Part shown: in pieces, positions 46,132 through 57,759 of the stretch
How positions within the stretch are numbered: position 1 is the stretch's first letter
How the letters are laid out: every line of letters begins with the position of its first letter
DNA from: Cryptomeria japonica
Taxonomy: Eukaryota > Streptophyta > Pinopsida > Cupressales > Cupressaceae
Reading direction: 5' to 3'
Length of the DNA stretch: 64,000 bases
Assembly: GCF_030272615.1 (NCBI RefSeq)
Contig: NC_081415.1
Span: 366,369,667-366,433,666, forward strand
Made by a program: the position numbers and the translations under genes
The notes under the pieces: model-generated
Told to the model about the DNA's origin: nothing
Database searches by the model: none
Seen by the model: the letters and a program-made list of their open reading frames with translations, nothing else

Positions 46132-47952
46132 GTCACTTATGCAAATGCAATGTTTTTGGAATTTTTCAAGGGCAATATATGCTATGCAACTAAATGCAAA
46201 CTTGAATAGATGAAAATGCAATCTATGTTTTTGGTTGTTTTTGAAGATTTTGACAAGCTTATGAATGCAAATCTAAGGTAGGGACCTTTAGGAAATTGGA
46301 ATGATGTCTAGGCCTCGAAGGACAAAAGGACCAAGTGACAAAGGACAAGATGACAATGTCTCCCCTATATGCTTGGATACTAAGCTAGGTTTGACGAAAT
46401 GACATAGATGACAAAAGGACAAAAGGTTTGATAAGGTCTAGACTTCCTAACAATGACTTAGGGTTTATCAAAGATTTGGATTACTCAAGTATGACAAAAC
46501 CTAGTTTTGAGACTATATGGAAAAGGGACAATTACCATGCAAGTGACCCTAATATGATATGGTAATGAGCTAAGCTTAATGAAGAGACTTAGGGTATGCA
46601 AACATGAATGTATGACAATGGTATGACTTTAATGCAAGAGGACACATGCAAATGGATGACCCTTATTGAAAAGAGTATGACTTAGGTGAAACCTAACCTT
46701 GGTACTTGACAATGAACTTTGCAAAATGCAACCTAGGATGAACCTAAATGTAAGTGACATGAAAGTTGAGATAAGATTTTGAACAATGTTTGCTAACCAT
46801 GTTTGAAGGTGTTTTGAAGTTTGTTGGATGAAATGCTCTTATGTTTAACCTTGTTTTGAATCAATTTGTCTTGCTTTTGAAATGAGATGCAATTCAACTT
46901 TTGACAAGTAAAGAAGACAAGATATTTTAACATAGACTCAAGACAATCATGCTCATTCACACATTTCTTATGGTAGGCAAGGACATTAGGTACTTGAGAG
47001 GTAGACTCATTATGGGATTCAAGGAGAATACATAGATGCTTGACCCCACAGGCTCCCCTCCACAACACTCACTTCTCAGGGCAGCCAAGCATCAGTCCCC
47101 ATGGAAATCTCCCCATGGCGAACTTAGTATCTCTTCCAAGTATCCGAACTTGTCCTTCTCAAGCAACTAGAAGGGTTTTTGGCCTCTAAATACAAGGTGT
47201 TTAGTCAGGATTTCTGTTAAGCGTTACTCCTTGATGTCACGCAAGCGTGATTGAGACATTAAGCCCATCAAGATACCAAACAAATGTAGTCGCGCAAGCA
47301 CGATTTAGACCAAGGGGCCCTACTTAGATGTTGATATGAGAAAGAGTTCAAGGGTCATCACTTCCCAAGTAACTACAATTCCCACGTAACCCTTCCTTCA
47401 AAGCTTTCGCTCATCAGGTATTTGTTTATAGTGAGTTAGAATGCCAAGGTATTCTAGCCGTACTCACTTTGGGTCGTTCCCTTCTCACGATTATCACTTG
47501 CTTGCAAAATCAAATGGTCGGGAAGGCAGGCCCTCTAAAGGTGACACACAATTAAAACAATGAGCATGGTATCGAAGATCTAGATTTCTGATCACCCTAA
47601 GAAGGATGAGAGCATAATCTCCTACTCCAATGTCACACTCATCAATCAAAGCAAAAACATGTTCATTCCAACCTATTTATAAATCACTAGGTGCCTAAAA
47701 CATTAATGACAAACGCCAAGTTTAGTTGTTTCTCCAAGGCAACCTGCAAAACCCAAGTTAAAAGTTTGAGGTGTTTATTCTTTGACTATCGATTCTGCAT
47801 AACACATGTTAGTAGTTTCATTTGTTGTCTTTGTCATGCGTATGCCAAGATGCTGCACAGATAATTAGTACCAAAAACCAAAACACAAAAAACAGAATGC
47901 AAAAAACAAGACAAGTTTCAAGTAAAACACTGCATTTTTACCTCTGTTCTAG

Positions 47953-48080
47953 ACTTTACACAGGCGCAGAAGTCATGACACAGGCGCAGAAGTCATGACA
48001 TAGGTGCAGAATGTCTTCAACATAAGCGCAAGTTGCTTGACACAGGCGCAGGTTGTCTCACACAGGCACAGAAGTCTCCA
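47953..48080. repeat. Direct repeats of ACACAGGCGCAGAAGTCATG type
   Basis: Six units of about 20 bases, each with an (AC)ACAGGCGCAG-like core, all in one orientation. The core is the same as in the inverted array at 34078-34205, so the motif occurs at both ends of the internal region of D. Confidence 0.85.
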
Positions 48081-48172
48081 GAAAACCCTGCACGACCCTG
48101 TTTTTGGGTTTTTGGCCTATAAATCAACTCAAAAGCACTCACAGACACAGTAAAGGGGTTAGATGGTTAGTG

Positions 48173-48193
48173 TTCACGTCAGGTTCACCAATT
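48173..48193 (-). other. Primer binding site of gypsy D
   Basis: On the minus strand TGGTGAACCTGACGTGAAC starts about three bases after the 5' LTR. It begins TGG as all tRNA-primed sites do; I do not assign the tRNA. Confidence 0.65.
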
Positions 48194-48195
48194 AA

Positions 48196-49786
48196 TGTAC
48201 GTTAGGAAAATAGGAAATCATCACAAACATATAGACATTGGTCATTAGCTCAATCACAAAAGGTCATTGCAATGATATATCCTAATTACATCCAATAAAG
48301 ACATAAAGATAAAACATTCAAAAGTAAATACTATGCAAACCATATGCAGATCTGAATGCTTCCTTCATGCGGCTCCATTGTTCTTCTTTCATCTTCAAAT
48401 AGTTTGGTTGTGGATCTCACCTACAAGTGCACATACATAATTGAAAGCAAGTAGACAAGATTATTGATCAAGAGTACTTGAAATGTAATTGATTAGAAAT
48501 TCGATAATCTGATTAGGGGTCAAGAATCAAGGGGTTTGATTGAAGAAATTCATCCAATTTATAGACAAATTGGAGAGATGGATCAAATTAGCATGATTCA
48601 ATTCAAATGGAAATTGCAAATCAATTATGTCAATTATGACAAATTATGACAAATTATGCACTTTCTATGCAAAATTTGTTGATTGATAATTTATGACAAA
48701 TTATGACAAACTTCTATGTCAAAATTGGTTGATTGTCAATTATGACAAATTATGACAAATTGAAATGTCATTCCCATGGAATTAGGAGATGAGATAGGAG
48801 GGAATAGAAATTAGATGAATTAGAAATTAGAAAAATAGAAAAAGAGGAAAATTAGGAATTAAGAATTAGGTAAATTAATTAATAATTTGTCATTTATTAA
48901 TTAATTCACAAAAAGAGGAATAATTAGCCAATTAAATAAACATTTAATTGTGATGAGAAGACTTAGGATAAATAAATAATTTATTAATCCTAGAGGAAGA
49001 AATGACACACAAGGTTAAATGATTAAATCATGAAACCCTAGAAGATGAATTAGCAATGCGAGAATGACAATTAGGTCTTGATTGAGGATAATTGATATCG
49101 ATCATGATTTTGAATTGATAAATGACCAATGTGATAAATGATTTGATTGAGAAAATGTGCCAATTGACGAGGAACAATGACAAATTGATCCAAATTGACA
49201 CGATTGAGAAGGAAGGCGATCGATGACAAATCGATCGCGAAATGACAAGATTGACAAAAAGACAAGGATTGATGACAAAATAGATTGCAAAACGACAAAT
49301 ATTGAAAATGACCACGATCGATGACAAATCGATCGCAAAATGACAAGATCGAACATGACAACGACCGATGACAAATCGATCGTTTAACGACAAGATTGAA
49401 AATGATAAGGATTGGTGATAAATCGATCGCCAGATGACAAGATTGACAAGAGGACAACGATCGATGACAAATCGATCGCAAGATTGACAGGAGGACAAAA
49501 CCCTAATTAGGATTGACGATGTCCAGAATGATGACAAATGAGCACGTACATTGATGCGATAGGATAAGATTGATCAAAATCATGACTAAAGATTATTGTC
49601 GACAAGACCAAATTTTGAAAGCGAGACAACTGAAGAATGTAGAAGAATGACTCGATGCTCGCAAATGATAAAGACCAAGTGCGAATCATAGGAGAAATGT
49701 TAATGCGACGCAAAAACCTAAAATGAGGCAATGCGCAAATGTTAAAGTATGACTCCGCAAGCGTTGACCATTTTTAGGTGTCTACA
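48196..49786 (-). repeat. 5' LTR of gypsy D
   Basis: 1591 bases, starting TGTACGTTAGG and ending GGTGTCTACA in plus coordinates. It differs from the 3' LTR at about 25 positions and carries the same ATGACAAATT repeats and palindrome array. The TTTCC duplication follows directly at 49787-49791. Confidence 0.95.
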
Positions 49787-49791
49787 TTTCC

Positions 49792-51355
49792 AACTCCTAA
49801 GCTATTTCTAAATCTAAATTCTTAATCCTGAAAGTTCTAACTTCAGAATTGCTAATCCCTTTATAATGAGCATTCAGCTCCAATTTATAGATTTCTCCCA
49901 AAAATCCCCTCTTTGGAAACTAAAGATCAACTCCCAATTTGTGCATGCAAACACCAAGTTTCCTTTTGCAACTCCAAAACCAGCTTCAGTTATCCATGCA
50001 AAGTTTTTTTTATAAAACAAGATCTTTCCAATTTTGATGTTGACTCCACTATGCATTGCAATTCCTTCTTAGCAAGTCTCCCACTTCATCTCCAATTTGC
50101 CTGGGTAGTTTGCCTGGGTTCCACTTTGAGTTCTACTTTGGGTGCCTTTTGATTTGCAAATTAAAACCATTTAAAACATGCACATTAAAACAATAAAAAA
50201 ATTAATTGGTTTCCTAAAACGTGCCAATTTATAAATTCACAATTTAAAGTAAAAGTTAATTTCATTGTGAATTTTAAAATAAAATGATTTAAATCTTTTA
50301 AATTAAATAAAAACAATATTATAAAAAGATTTAAATCATTATAAAAGAATTTTATTAAATTTTAAAATAAATTAAAACTTAATAAAAAATAAATATTCCC
50401 TTAATTTTGGTATGGTGGATCCCACTTTCCACTTCCCATGGTGCATCCCACTTTCCATTTCTGCAAAGAGCATCACAAAAATAATTAATTTATAAGCAAA
50501 AAGTTATAAATTAATTATATAAATTCAAATCCTTAAAAGTAACCAAATTTATTCCAAACTTTAAATTCCCATTTTAAATTAGAGAAATAAAATTACATGG
50601 CAAAGCATTAAAGAAGACATTTCAAGGAAATACGTAAGGGATTAAAATCATGAGATGCTTATAAACTTTGCCTTTGCTTTCTAAAAGAAGTTAAATTGCT
50701 TTCATTCCTAGAATCCATGTTACGGCTCTCTGTCACAAACTGCGCATTCCCCTTTTGTTTTCAATGATAATTCATTTCATTGTTTACTCATAGCTTCGCA
50801 TTGGGGATATATTTCAAGTTTTCAACTCTTTTTGACCACGTCGATTTTCATCACTTTGATTAGCTTCTATGTAGATGCCCTAAATCAGGTTCTTTGTTCT
50901 TTATATTGACAAAATATATGATCAACATTCATCGCACTTTTAGCTTCTCCCTTTTGCCCTAATTTTGTGGCTTTGTGCATGGTCAGTTTGCTTTGAATTT
51001 GTATGTATTTCATTGTTGCACCAGTTATTACTTTGATTTAGGCGTACATGGTGTCATTACCTTTCCAGCGAAGAGAGTAATATTTTTTATTGGAAACAAA
51101 ATCGAATTCTTTCAACAATCTCCTGTTTGATCGATCTTTGTATGCTTGGCAGTGATTACGTATTGAGCTCTGCAACTTTTATCCACAAGATCTGGTTGCT
51201 TATTCTCTTCTTTTCCCGGGCCATAGGAGTTTTCTCGGCATAAGCTTTCCTGGTGCATCCTACTAATTTGCCTTGATTTTATATGCAGAACCTTATTGCG
51301 CACATTGCGAACTTCCACATCGTGTGCTTCCAGACTTCAAAGACTGCGAGATTTT
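49792..51355. other. AT-rich spacer, nothing recognised
   Basis: Strongly AT-rich between 50150 and 50620. There are no convincing genes; short ORFs have no recognisable motif. It continues the sequence found at 31241-31958. Confidence 0.45.
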
Positions 51356-53330
51356 GATGTTTTAGGTTTGCGGACCTTCCAGCACTTCGAGGTGGTATAT
51401 TCCAGAAATTCAAATTTTGTAATGCTTTGAAGCCCGGGGTTTGGGGACTGCGGAGTCCCAAGATTATGAAAATTTTAGCTACTCTGAGTCTCCGGGGTTC
51501 GAAACCTCGAAGGCATCCTTCTTTATTCGTTGTGCATTTCTCTTCTCTGTATTGCACATTTACTTGGCATCATAGAACTCCCTTTGTTGTATGCTTTCCC
51601 AGTAAAAAGGCATCAATCCATTTTCTCAAAACGATGAATCTCCCTCACTGTTCGTCTTCTCATGGTGTCCTAAATTCAAAGCGATTTTCAAGAAGCTGCC
51701 ATTTGAATCGATTTGCAATGACTGCAACTATTTTGATCATCCAATCACCATCACGAATTGAATGCCTCTTGCATACGACTTCTTCATGTTTTGCCAAGCT
51801 AAAGGGACTAATCATTGGTGAGCATTGCAAATCGGTTCAAAACTTATTCAGATCGAACCTATCACATTCATTTGCTAGATTCTTGTTACCTTAATTTGGC
51901 CTTACATTCTGCCTTCTTTGCGTGTTTTTCTATTGCCTTGGCATTATACGATCTGAGGTACACCAGAGCCTGCACTCGGGAAGTTCGGAGTTTCGGGATC
52001 TCGTGGTGTGGAGTTTTGCTGCTCTGAGTCCCTGTATACTTCAGGGTTTTGGGCTCTTCGTATCCCAAATTTTGTCTATTTCATACTCCGGAAGCCCGAA
52101 ACTCCGGGCTAATTCACTTTGTTTCTCATTTCGGGAGTTGGAGTTAGGGTTACTCCGGAGTCCGGTGGTTCGGACTTCCGGTGTAATAAGTTTTATTTTG
52201 TTGTCCTTCCCATCTCGAGCTCTGCAGAAATAAGTTACAAATTGCTTTTCCGCAGAGCCTGAGATCTCCAACTGCTGGGTTTCAGGTTATGCCATTTTCA
52301 CTTTTTTCTCACTTTACCATTTTTGGAACACAAGATTTCAAAGTTGTAATTTTTTTATTAAACTTTTAATCTTTTTAGAATTGATTTTAATTCTAAAATT
52401 TTATTTTAAATTTTTATCCAAATTTTTGTAAAACTTTGAAATTTAAATTAATTCTAACCTTATTGCAAAACTTATTAACAATTTATTAAACTTAACTTTA
52501 AATATATGAAAATTTATATCAAAACTTACATTAATATCCCAAATGTTTAAATTTAAATTAATTCAAATTTAAAACATTATTAAAATATTATGTAAATTTT
52601 AATTAATTTTAATATTTAATCTTAATTTTAACAAACTTTTTAAAATTCATTTTTTTTTTTAACAAATATTTGATTTTTTTGTTATTTGAAAGTGTTTTTC
52701 AATTTTTTATTTATTTTTCAATTTTTCAATTTTTTTTTTGGATTTTTTAGATTTTACGATTTTTTGGGTTTTGTAGTTTTTTTTTTTTGGATTTGCGAAT
52801 CTTTTCACCTTACGCTAAGCCTACAACCTACAGAAGACGAAACAACCGACGATGACAACGACAACGATGATGAACAAGAAGATGAACGCACGACGAAGAT
52901 GAAACAATGACCAACAAGAGGAGGCACGAACGACAACACACAATGACACGAAAAACGGCTTCAGAGTTTCAAGATCCCGAGGTTCCGGATGTCAAAAGGA
53001 GAATGACCTCGAAACTTCGGAGTTTTGAAACTTCGAAGAAGGAACAAACAAAACGAAGAGAGAACCTGAGATTTCGGAATTCTGGGAACATAAGGCTCAA
53101 AGAAGCAAGCACAGGATTTCGGGACTCCGAGGTTCCGGAGTTCCGAAATCAAACAATGAAGTGACACTTCGGGATTTTGGGATTCCGGAGTTCCGAAGTG
53201 TCAATATGGAAAACAACGTAGACTTTGGAGTTTTGGGAGTCCAAAATTCCGAGGTCAGACAAAGAAAAAGAAACAAAACACACTTCGGGATCCCGGGAAT
53301 CCGGAGTGCCGAAGTGTGAAAGAAAAGAAA
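51356..53330. repeat. Scattered CCGGA-rich hairpin units
   Basis: Many degenerate units of about 36-40 bases built on TTCGGGA and TTCCGGAGTTCCGAA. Several form perfect stems: GATTTCGG/CCGAAATC (53115-53122 and 53143-53150), GACACTTCGG/CCGAAGTGTC (53163-53172 and 53193-53202) and CACACTTCGG/CCGAAGTGTG (53279-53288 and 53309-53318). More decayed units lie near 51430-51510, 51970-52190 and 52960-53060. An AT-rich block (52300-52790) separates two groups. Confidence 0.8.
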
Positions 53331-53460
53331 ACAAGACAAAGACAAAGCGAAATAGAAGGGGGGCCCCAGCTCGGGAAGCGAAAAGTTGGGATGTGTTATG
53401 TAGGGCACAACAATTCCAAATTGGGATTTGGATGAAAATTTCTCACTTGATCAGATAAGG
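53331..53460. other. Short spacer
   Basis: No feature seen; it leads into the unknown ORF fragment. Confidence 0.4.
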
Positions 53461-53710
53461 AAGCAAGATTATCCAATTTTTTTGTAGAATTTGATAATGA
53501 AAATGGTGTTAGAGGGACAAGGTATCACCCTAGGCTCAAGTCATTACCTCAATGGGTGAAGGCTCCAAGGACATATACTCCAAAGTTGTTTTATGATGTA
53601 GAAGAGACAAAGGATAATGCAATTAATCAAACACTAAAAGATACAACTTTCGAGGCTACCACCATTACTTTGCATTCAACAATGTTTGCAACCCCCTATT
53701 GCCACAAGAG
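53461..53710 (+). pseudogene. Unknown ORF fragment, left of copia E
   Basis: Open frame ending at the insertion point of copia E (QWVKAPRTYTPKLFYDVEET; FEATTITLHSTMFATPYCH). The right-hand part lies at 62825-63509. No domain recognised. The reading frame does not join cleanly across the insertion, so at least one small indel has also occurred. Confidence 0.45.
53706..53710. repeat. Target site duplication of copia E (left copy)
   Basis: AAGAG, repeated exactly at 62825-62829. Confidence 0.92.
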
Positions 53711-55478
53711 TGTTGGCATTGAGTTGTCATTGATGTCAACTAGTGAGTAGGAGATTGTTGGTATGGTCAAGTTGATGTCAACTTGGTGTCTACCGGTATG
53801 CAAAAGGATCAACTGGTAGGTGGAAGACATGCATGCTTTGGGTCTATCAGTGACTTCACCGGTATGAGGTGAAATGCATGGGTGTGTTAGCATGTTGAGT
53901 GATAAACAGTAGAGCATAAACCGATATGAAGGTTTTCTGCTTGTTTATGATGAAGAGGAAAAATGCTAAAATGATTACATATACCGGAGGTCAATGTTGA
54001 AGCAGAATACCGAGGGATAAGGTGAGTTGCCAGTGTGATGCGCGGTCGGTATGAGTAAAGTAACACAATGTGTCGAACATACTGATAAGGGTTTGTACCG
54101 GTAAGAGGGTTTGTCGGATGATCAAGTATGAACCAACCCAAGTTGGTAAGTTGAATGCTGAGTTGGATGCCGACATGTGCAAAGAATAAGTGCCAAGTGG
54201 CAACATTGCAGAGGTTGGTGAAGTTTCCATCGACATGGTTGTTGGAACAGTTAGACGACATTAATGAAACAACCACAAATCACGGGATGATAACAGATTG
54301 ATGCGGCTCGAGGAAGAATGAACGACCAAGAAAGATCAGGGAGTTGTTGGCTCCTAGATCAAAGCAAAGAAATTGGATTGCAAAAGGATCTCAAGAAGGA
54401 AACAACTGACCATAAATGTGTCGATTGATTTTGAGTCTGAAAAATAGGGATAGGTTTGCTATTTTTAGAAAACATGCATTGGAATGATCAAAACATGTCC
54501 ATATTCATTCCTCTAATGCAGGTGATCGATCCTAGATGGATCGGATCAGATCGGATGCAGATTTGGTCGGGAGAAGGAAACCCTAATCGTCCTTAGATTG
54601 AATTTATTTTTGGTGGGAAAGCTAGAGATTAAATATGATGACTTGAGACTACAATTTGGGCTGCTCAAGTGTGAAGGAGTGAGTGAAATTGTTGTCTGAG
54701 AGGCGAAGATATATATTTTGAAGTAGTTAAGGGAAAAGGTTGTATCTGTAAGAAGGAACAAAGTAAACTGGTATAGAAAGAAAAACTGGTGAAGTGAGCA
54801 TAGAACGCAAAGGTGACAAACCAACAAGCGCTGTACCTGATAAAGTATGATGAAGTGTGAGTTGAATTGGGAAGGCATTGTGAGAGGGGACTTAGCAAAG
54901 TTAGAATCAGTAGCAAAGCAAAGTTGCTGAGTGGGTGGAGAAAACACACACCGATAAGGTTGAAACCGACAGAGCAAAATATTGTAAGGTTGCAAAACTT
55001 CTTTTGCAACAAAGATCTCATTTTGTATTTAAAATCTTCATATTGCTTTCACTGAGTTGATTCTTAGTGTAGGGGTTGTAGCTCCTTTAGGTTGTAGCCT
55101 ATAAATAGTGTAGGGGTTGGTGCTCCTTTGAGTTGGTGCTCATAAATCAAGGGTTGGTGCTCCTTGGGTTGATGTTGTAAAATTGTAATCAAATCTTTTA
55201 CATTGTGAGGCTAGATTGGAGCAGAATATCTCCAACAGCTATTCTCACCGAGGTTTTTCCCACATTGGGTTTTCCTTGTATATCTGGTGTTGTGTGATGC
55301 ATTCTTGTGTATGAGTTATGTTGATGTTATAGCAAATCCTTTAACACACTTAGTTTGCACTGTTTGAGCTACCGGTTAGCACTCAGTTTGTTTTATATAT
55401 TACCGGTATATCCTTGTTGAAGAAAAAGTGTTTAAATCACTGATTCACCCCCCTCTCAGTGATCCATTGTGTCCATCA
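53711..55478 (+). repeat. 5' LTR of copia E
   Basis: Starts TGTTGGCATTGAG and ends GTGTCCATCA. It contains several ACCGGTATG-like motifs and, at 55070-55170, three copies of AGGGGTTGGTGCTCCTTT-like units. The C-rich run near the end resembles that of element A. Confidence 0.95.
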
Positions 55479-55480
55479 AT

Positions 55481-55492
55481 TGGTATCAGAGC
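55481..55492 (+). other. Primer binding site of copia E
   Basis: TGGTATCAGAGC two bases after the LTR, complementary to initiator methionine tRNA. Confidence 0.9.
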
Positions 55493-55553
55493 CTAGGTAC
55501 CCTATTTTGTCAAAGCGTTCTCTAGCTTGGGTAGGTTTTGTTAAGTGTTCACA

Positions 55554-57750
55554 ATGGAAAGAAATGAATCAACCTCCTCAAAAGCCCCTATGTTTGATGG
55601 TGTCAACTATGATTTTTGGAGTAGAATAATGGAATGCTATTTGTCTACTCTAGGTTGTGATGTATGGATGTCGGTTGTGAATGGATATACAATCCATAAT
55701 AATCCTCTTACTAATCCAGATCCTAAGAAGGAATACGAGAACAATGCTAAAGCTAAAAATGCTATTCTTAGTGGGTTATCTGATAATGAGTTTGTTAAAG
55801 TCATGCACTGCTTCTCTGCCAAAGAAACTTGGGATAAGTTGCAGAAGATATTTGAAGACGATGCTAAAGTCAAGGAAGCCAAGTTACAAACATTAAGAGC
55901 ACAACTTGAGGGTTTGAATATGAGAGATGAAGAGAAGATTGTTGACTATCTCCAAAGGATTGATGAAACAAAAAAACACCATTAGAGGGCTTGGAGAAGA
56001 AATAAAAGATGAGGTGGTAGTGAAGAAAGTACTTAGATCTCTTACATCTAAGTATGATACAAAGGTCTTAGCAATAGAAGAAGCAAAAGATCTAAAAGTC
56101 TTTACAATGGATGAGTTATATGGTTCCCTAACTGCTTATGAGATGAGGACTTCCGGTACTGAGGCTGTGAAGAAAGAAGCTGCATTCAAAACATCAAGAA
56201 AAGAAAAAGAAGAGTCTTCTCATGATGCAACTGGTGAAGACTCTGATGATATCATGGAAAACTTTGTCTAAAGACTCAAGATGGGTTCAGGCAAATACAA
56301 AGGCAAGTTGCCTTTGAAATGTTTCAACTGTGGAAAGATTGGATATTTTTCTACTAAATGTCCCTATGGTGATAAGAATGAATATGATCAATCAAGTGGT
56401 AGCTGATCATATGGTAAGGACATGAAGAATAATGTCTATCAGCATGGTAGAAGAGGCTATCGAAAGCAGAGCGGTCTTTACACACATGAAAATGATACCA
56501 TAGACAAGGAAAGTGCCTCAGATGATTGTTGAAGTGAAGATGAAGTCAGAGAAAACCTTTTTATGGCTTCCGGCACCTGAAGAAGGAGAAGAGGAAGAGA
56601 AAGAAGGAGAAGTAGATCTTGAAGCAGAGCTCATCAGCACCTTGGAAGAGATGAAAAAAACAAGAAGAGATCTAAAGAAGGTGAAAAAGGTTGCAGCTGA
56701 AGAACAAGAAATGTTGGAAGAATCTCTTGAAGAATCCAAGAAAACAATTGCAGATCTAAAACTTCAATTGGAAGAGGCCAAGAGGATCTGTGAAGTTACT
56801 AGTACTAGTCTGAGTGAGAAGGAAAAGGAGCATCAAAATCTGGAAGCAGAAATAGTGAAACTCCGTAAGGAATTAGAGAAAAGTCAGGAAGAATTAAAAG
56901 TGAGAAGCAAATATGAAGGCAACACTGAAGCCTTGGACAAGATGTTGAGCAAATAGAAGCAATCTAAAGATACCGGTGGCTTAGGTTTTCAAGAAGGTCA
57001 AAGTTCAAACAACAAAGACACATCTGGTAAGGAGATACAATTCACTTCTTCAAATGAAGGTGAATAGAAGAAGACATTCATAGTGAGCAAGGATACCGAC
57101 AAGAAGACATATGCAGATGCTGCTAGAAACCACCACACAAACTGGTATATTCAATCAATGAACCAAAGACCATACTTAATGTACCGACATCCAGATCCAA
57201 GGAGAAATGCAATTCTTGATCACGAAGGACTCACCAGAGTTAGTAGCATGAAAGGAAGACCCCTAGTGAGGTAGTCATTTGTAGGTTCAAGACAACCTAA
57301 CCGGTATGTTCCAAATTTCCACGGTTATTGTCACCAATGTAACAAATTTGGTCATAAAATGGCAGATTGTAGGAAGATGAATTTAAACCCTAGTTTTGAG
57401 AGTAGAAACTCATTTACTACATTAAAAAGTACAAATGTCACATGTTATAATTGCAATGAGTTTGGTCACAAGAGTTATGAATGTAGGAGTAATATGCAAA
57501 TGTCCTACAAGAATGCCTTGAGTACATCTTACAATGCTAATGTGAAATTTTATAAGTGTCAAAATTTTGGTCACATAGCAAGGTATTGTGAGCTGAGAAT
57601 TGAAAAGCAAAAGAAAATAGTACTGGATGAGAAGTTAGAAACAAAACCAGAACACCAAGTGACAGAAGAGGAAAAGAAAGAAGAGAAATGGGTTTGGGTA
57701 GAGAAGGAGAGAAACAAGATAGAGTCCAACCTGATTGTGCAGATTGCTCT
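55554..57750 (+). pseudogene. gag: copia E gag with coiled coil and several zinc knuckles
   Basis: ATG at 55554 (MERNESTSSKAPMFDGVNYD). A UBN2-like capsid domain runs to about 55975, where an indel in an A-run shifts the frame to 55986-56268. A first knuckle at about 56321-56362 reads CFNCGKIGYFSTKC, with Tyr in place of the zinc-binding His. After another shift, 56513-56956 is a long Glu/Lys-rich coiled coil (EESLEESKKTIADLKLQLEE). The same frame, with TAG at 56954, 57065 and 57272, then carries CHQCNKFGHKMADC, CYNCNEFGHKSYEC and a damaged third knuckle ending CQNFGHIARYC (about 57330-57595). The region leads into the protease at about 57765. Confidence 0.88.
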
Positions 57751-57759
57751 ACATGTTGA

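Larger units (their letters stand above)
46132..48195 (-). other. 5' leader of gypsy D
   Basis: About 2 kb without coding sequence between the primer binding site and gag; long leaders are usual in Tat/Ogre elements. It contains the repeats at 47953-48080. Confidence 0.7.
31959..49786 (-). mobile_element. Full-length Ty3/gypsy Tat/Ogre-type element D with antisense PMD gene
   Basis: A complete 17.8-kb element on the minus strand. LTRs 49786-48196 (5') and 33549-31959 (3') are both exactly 1591 bases, differ at about 25 sites by my hand comparison, and are bracketed by a perfect TTTCC duplication. Minus-strand order: 2-kb leader, gag, protease, G-patch, reverse transcriptase, RNase H, second RNase H-like domain, integrase, then a long 3' region. 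That 3' region carries a plant mobile domain gene on the opposite strand. The dual RNase H, G-patch and C-X2-H-X4-H-X4-C knuckle indicate the Tat branch. It is the youngest large element here, but gag-pol still holds ten stops and one frameshift. Confidence 0.95.
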
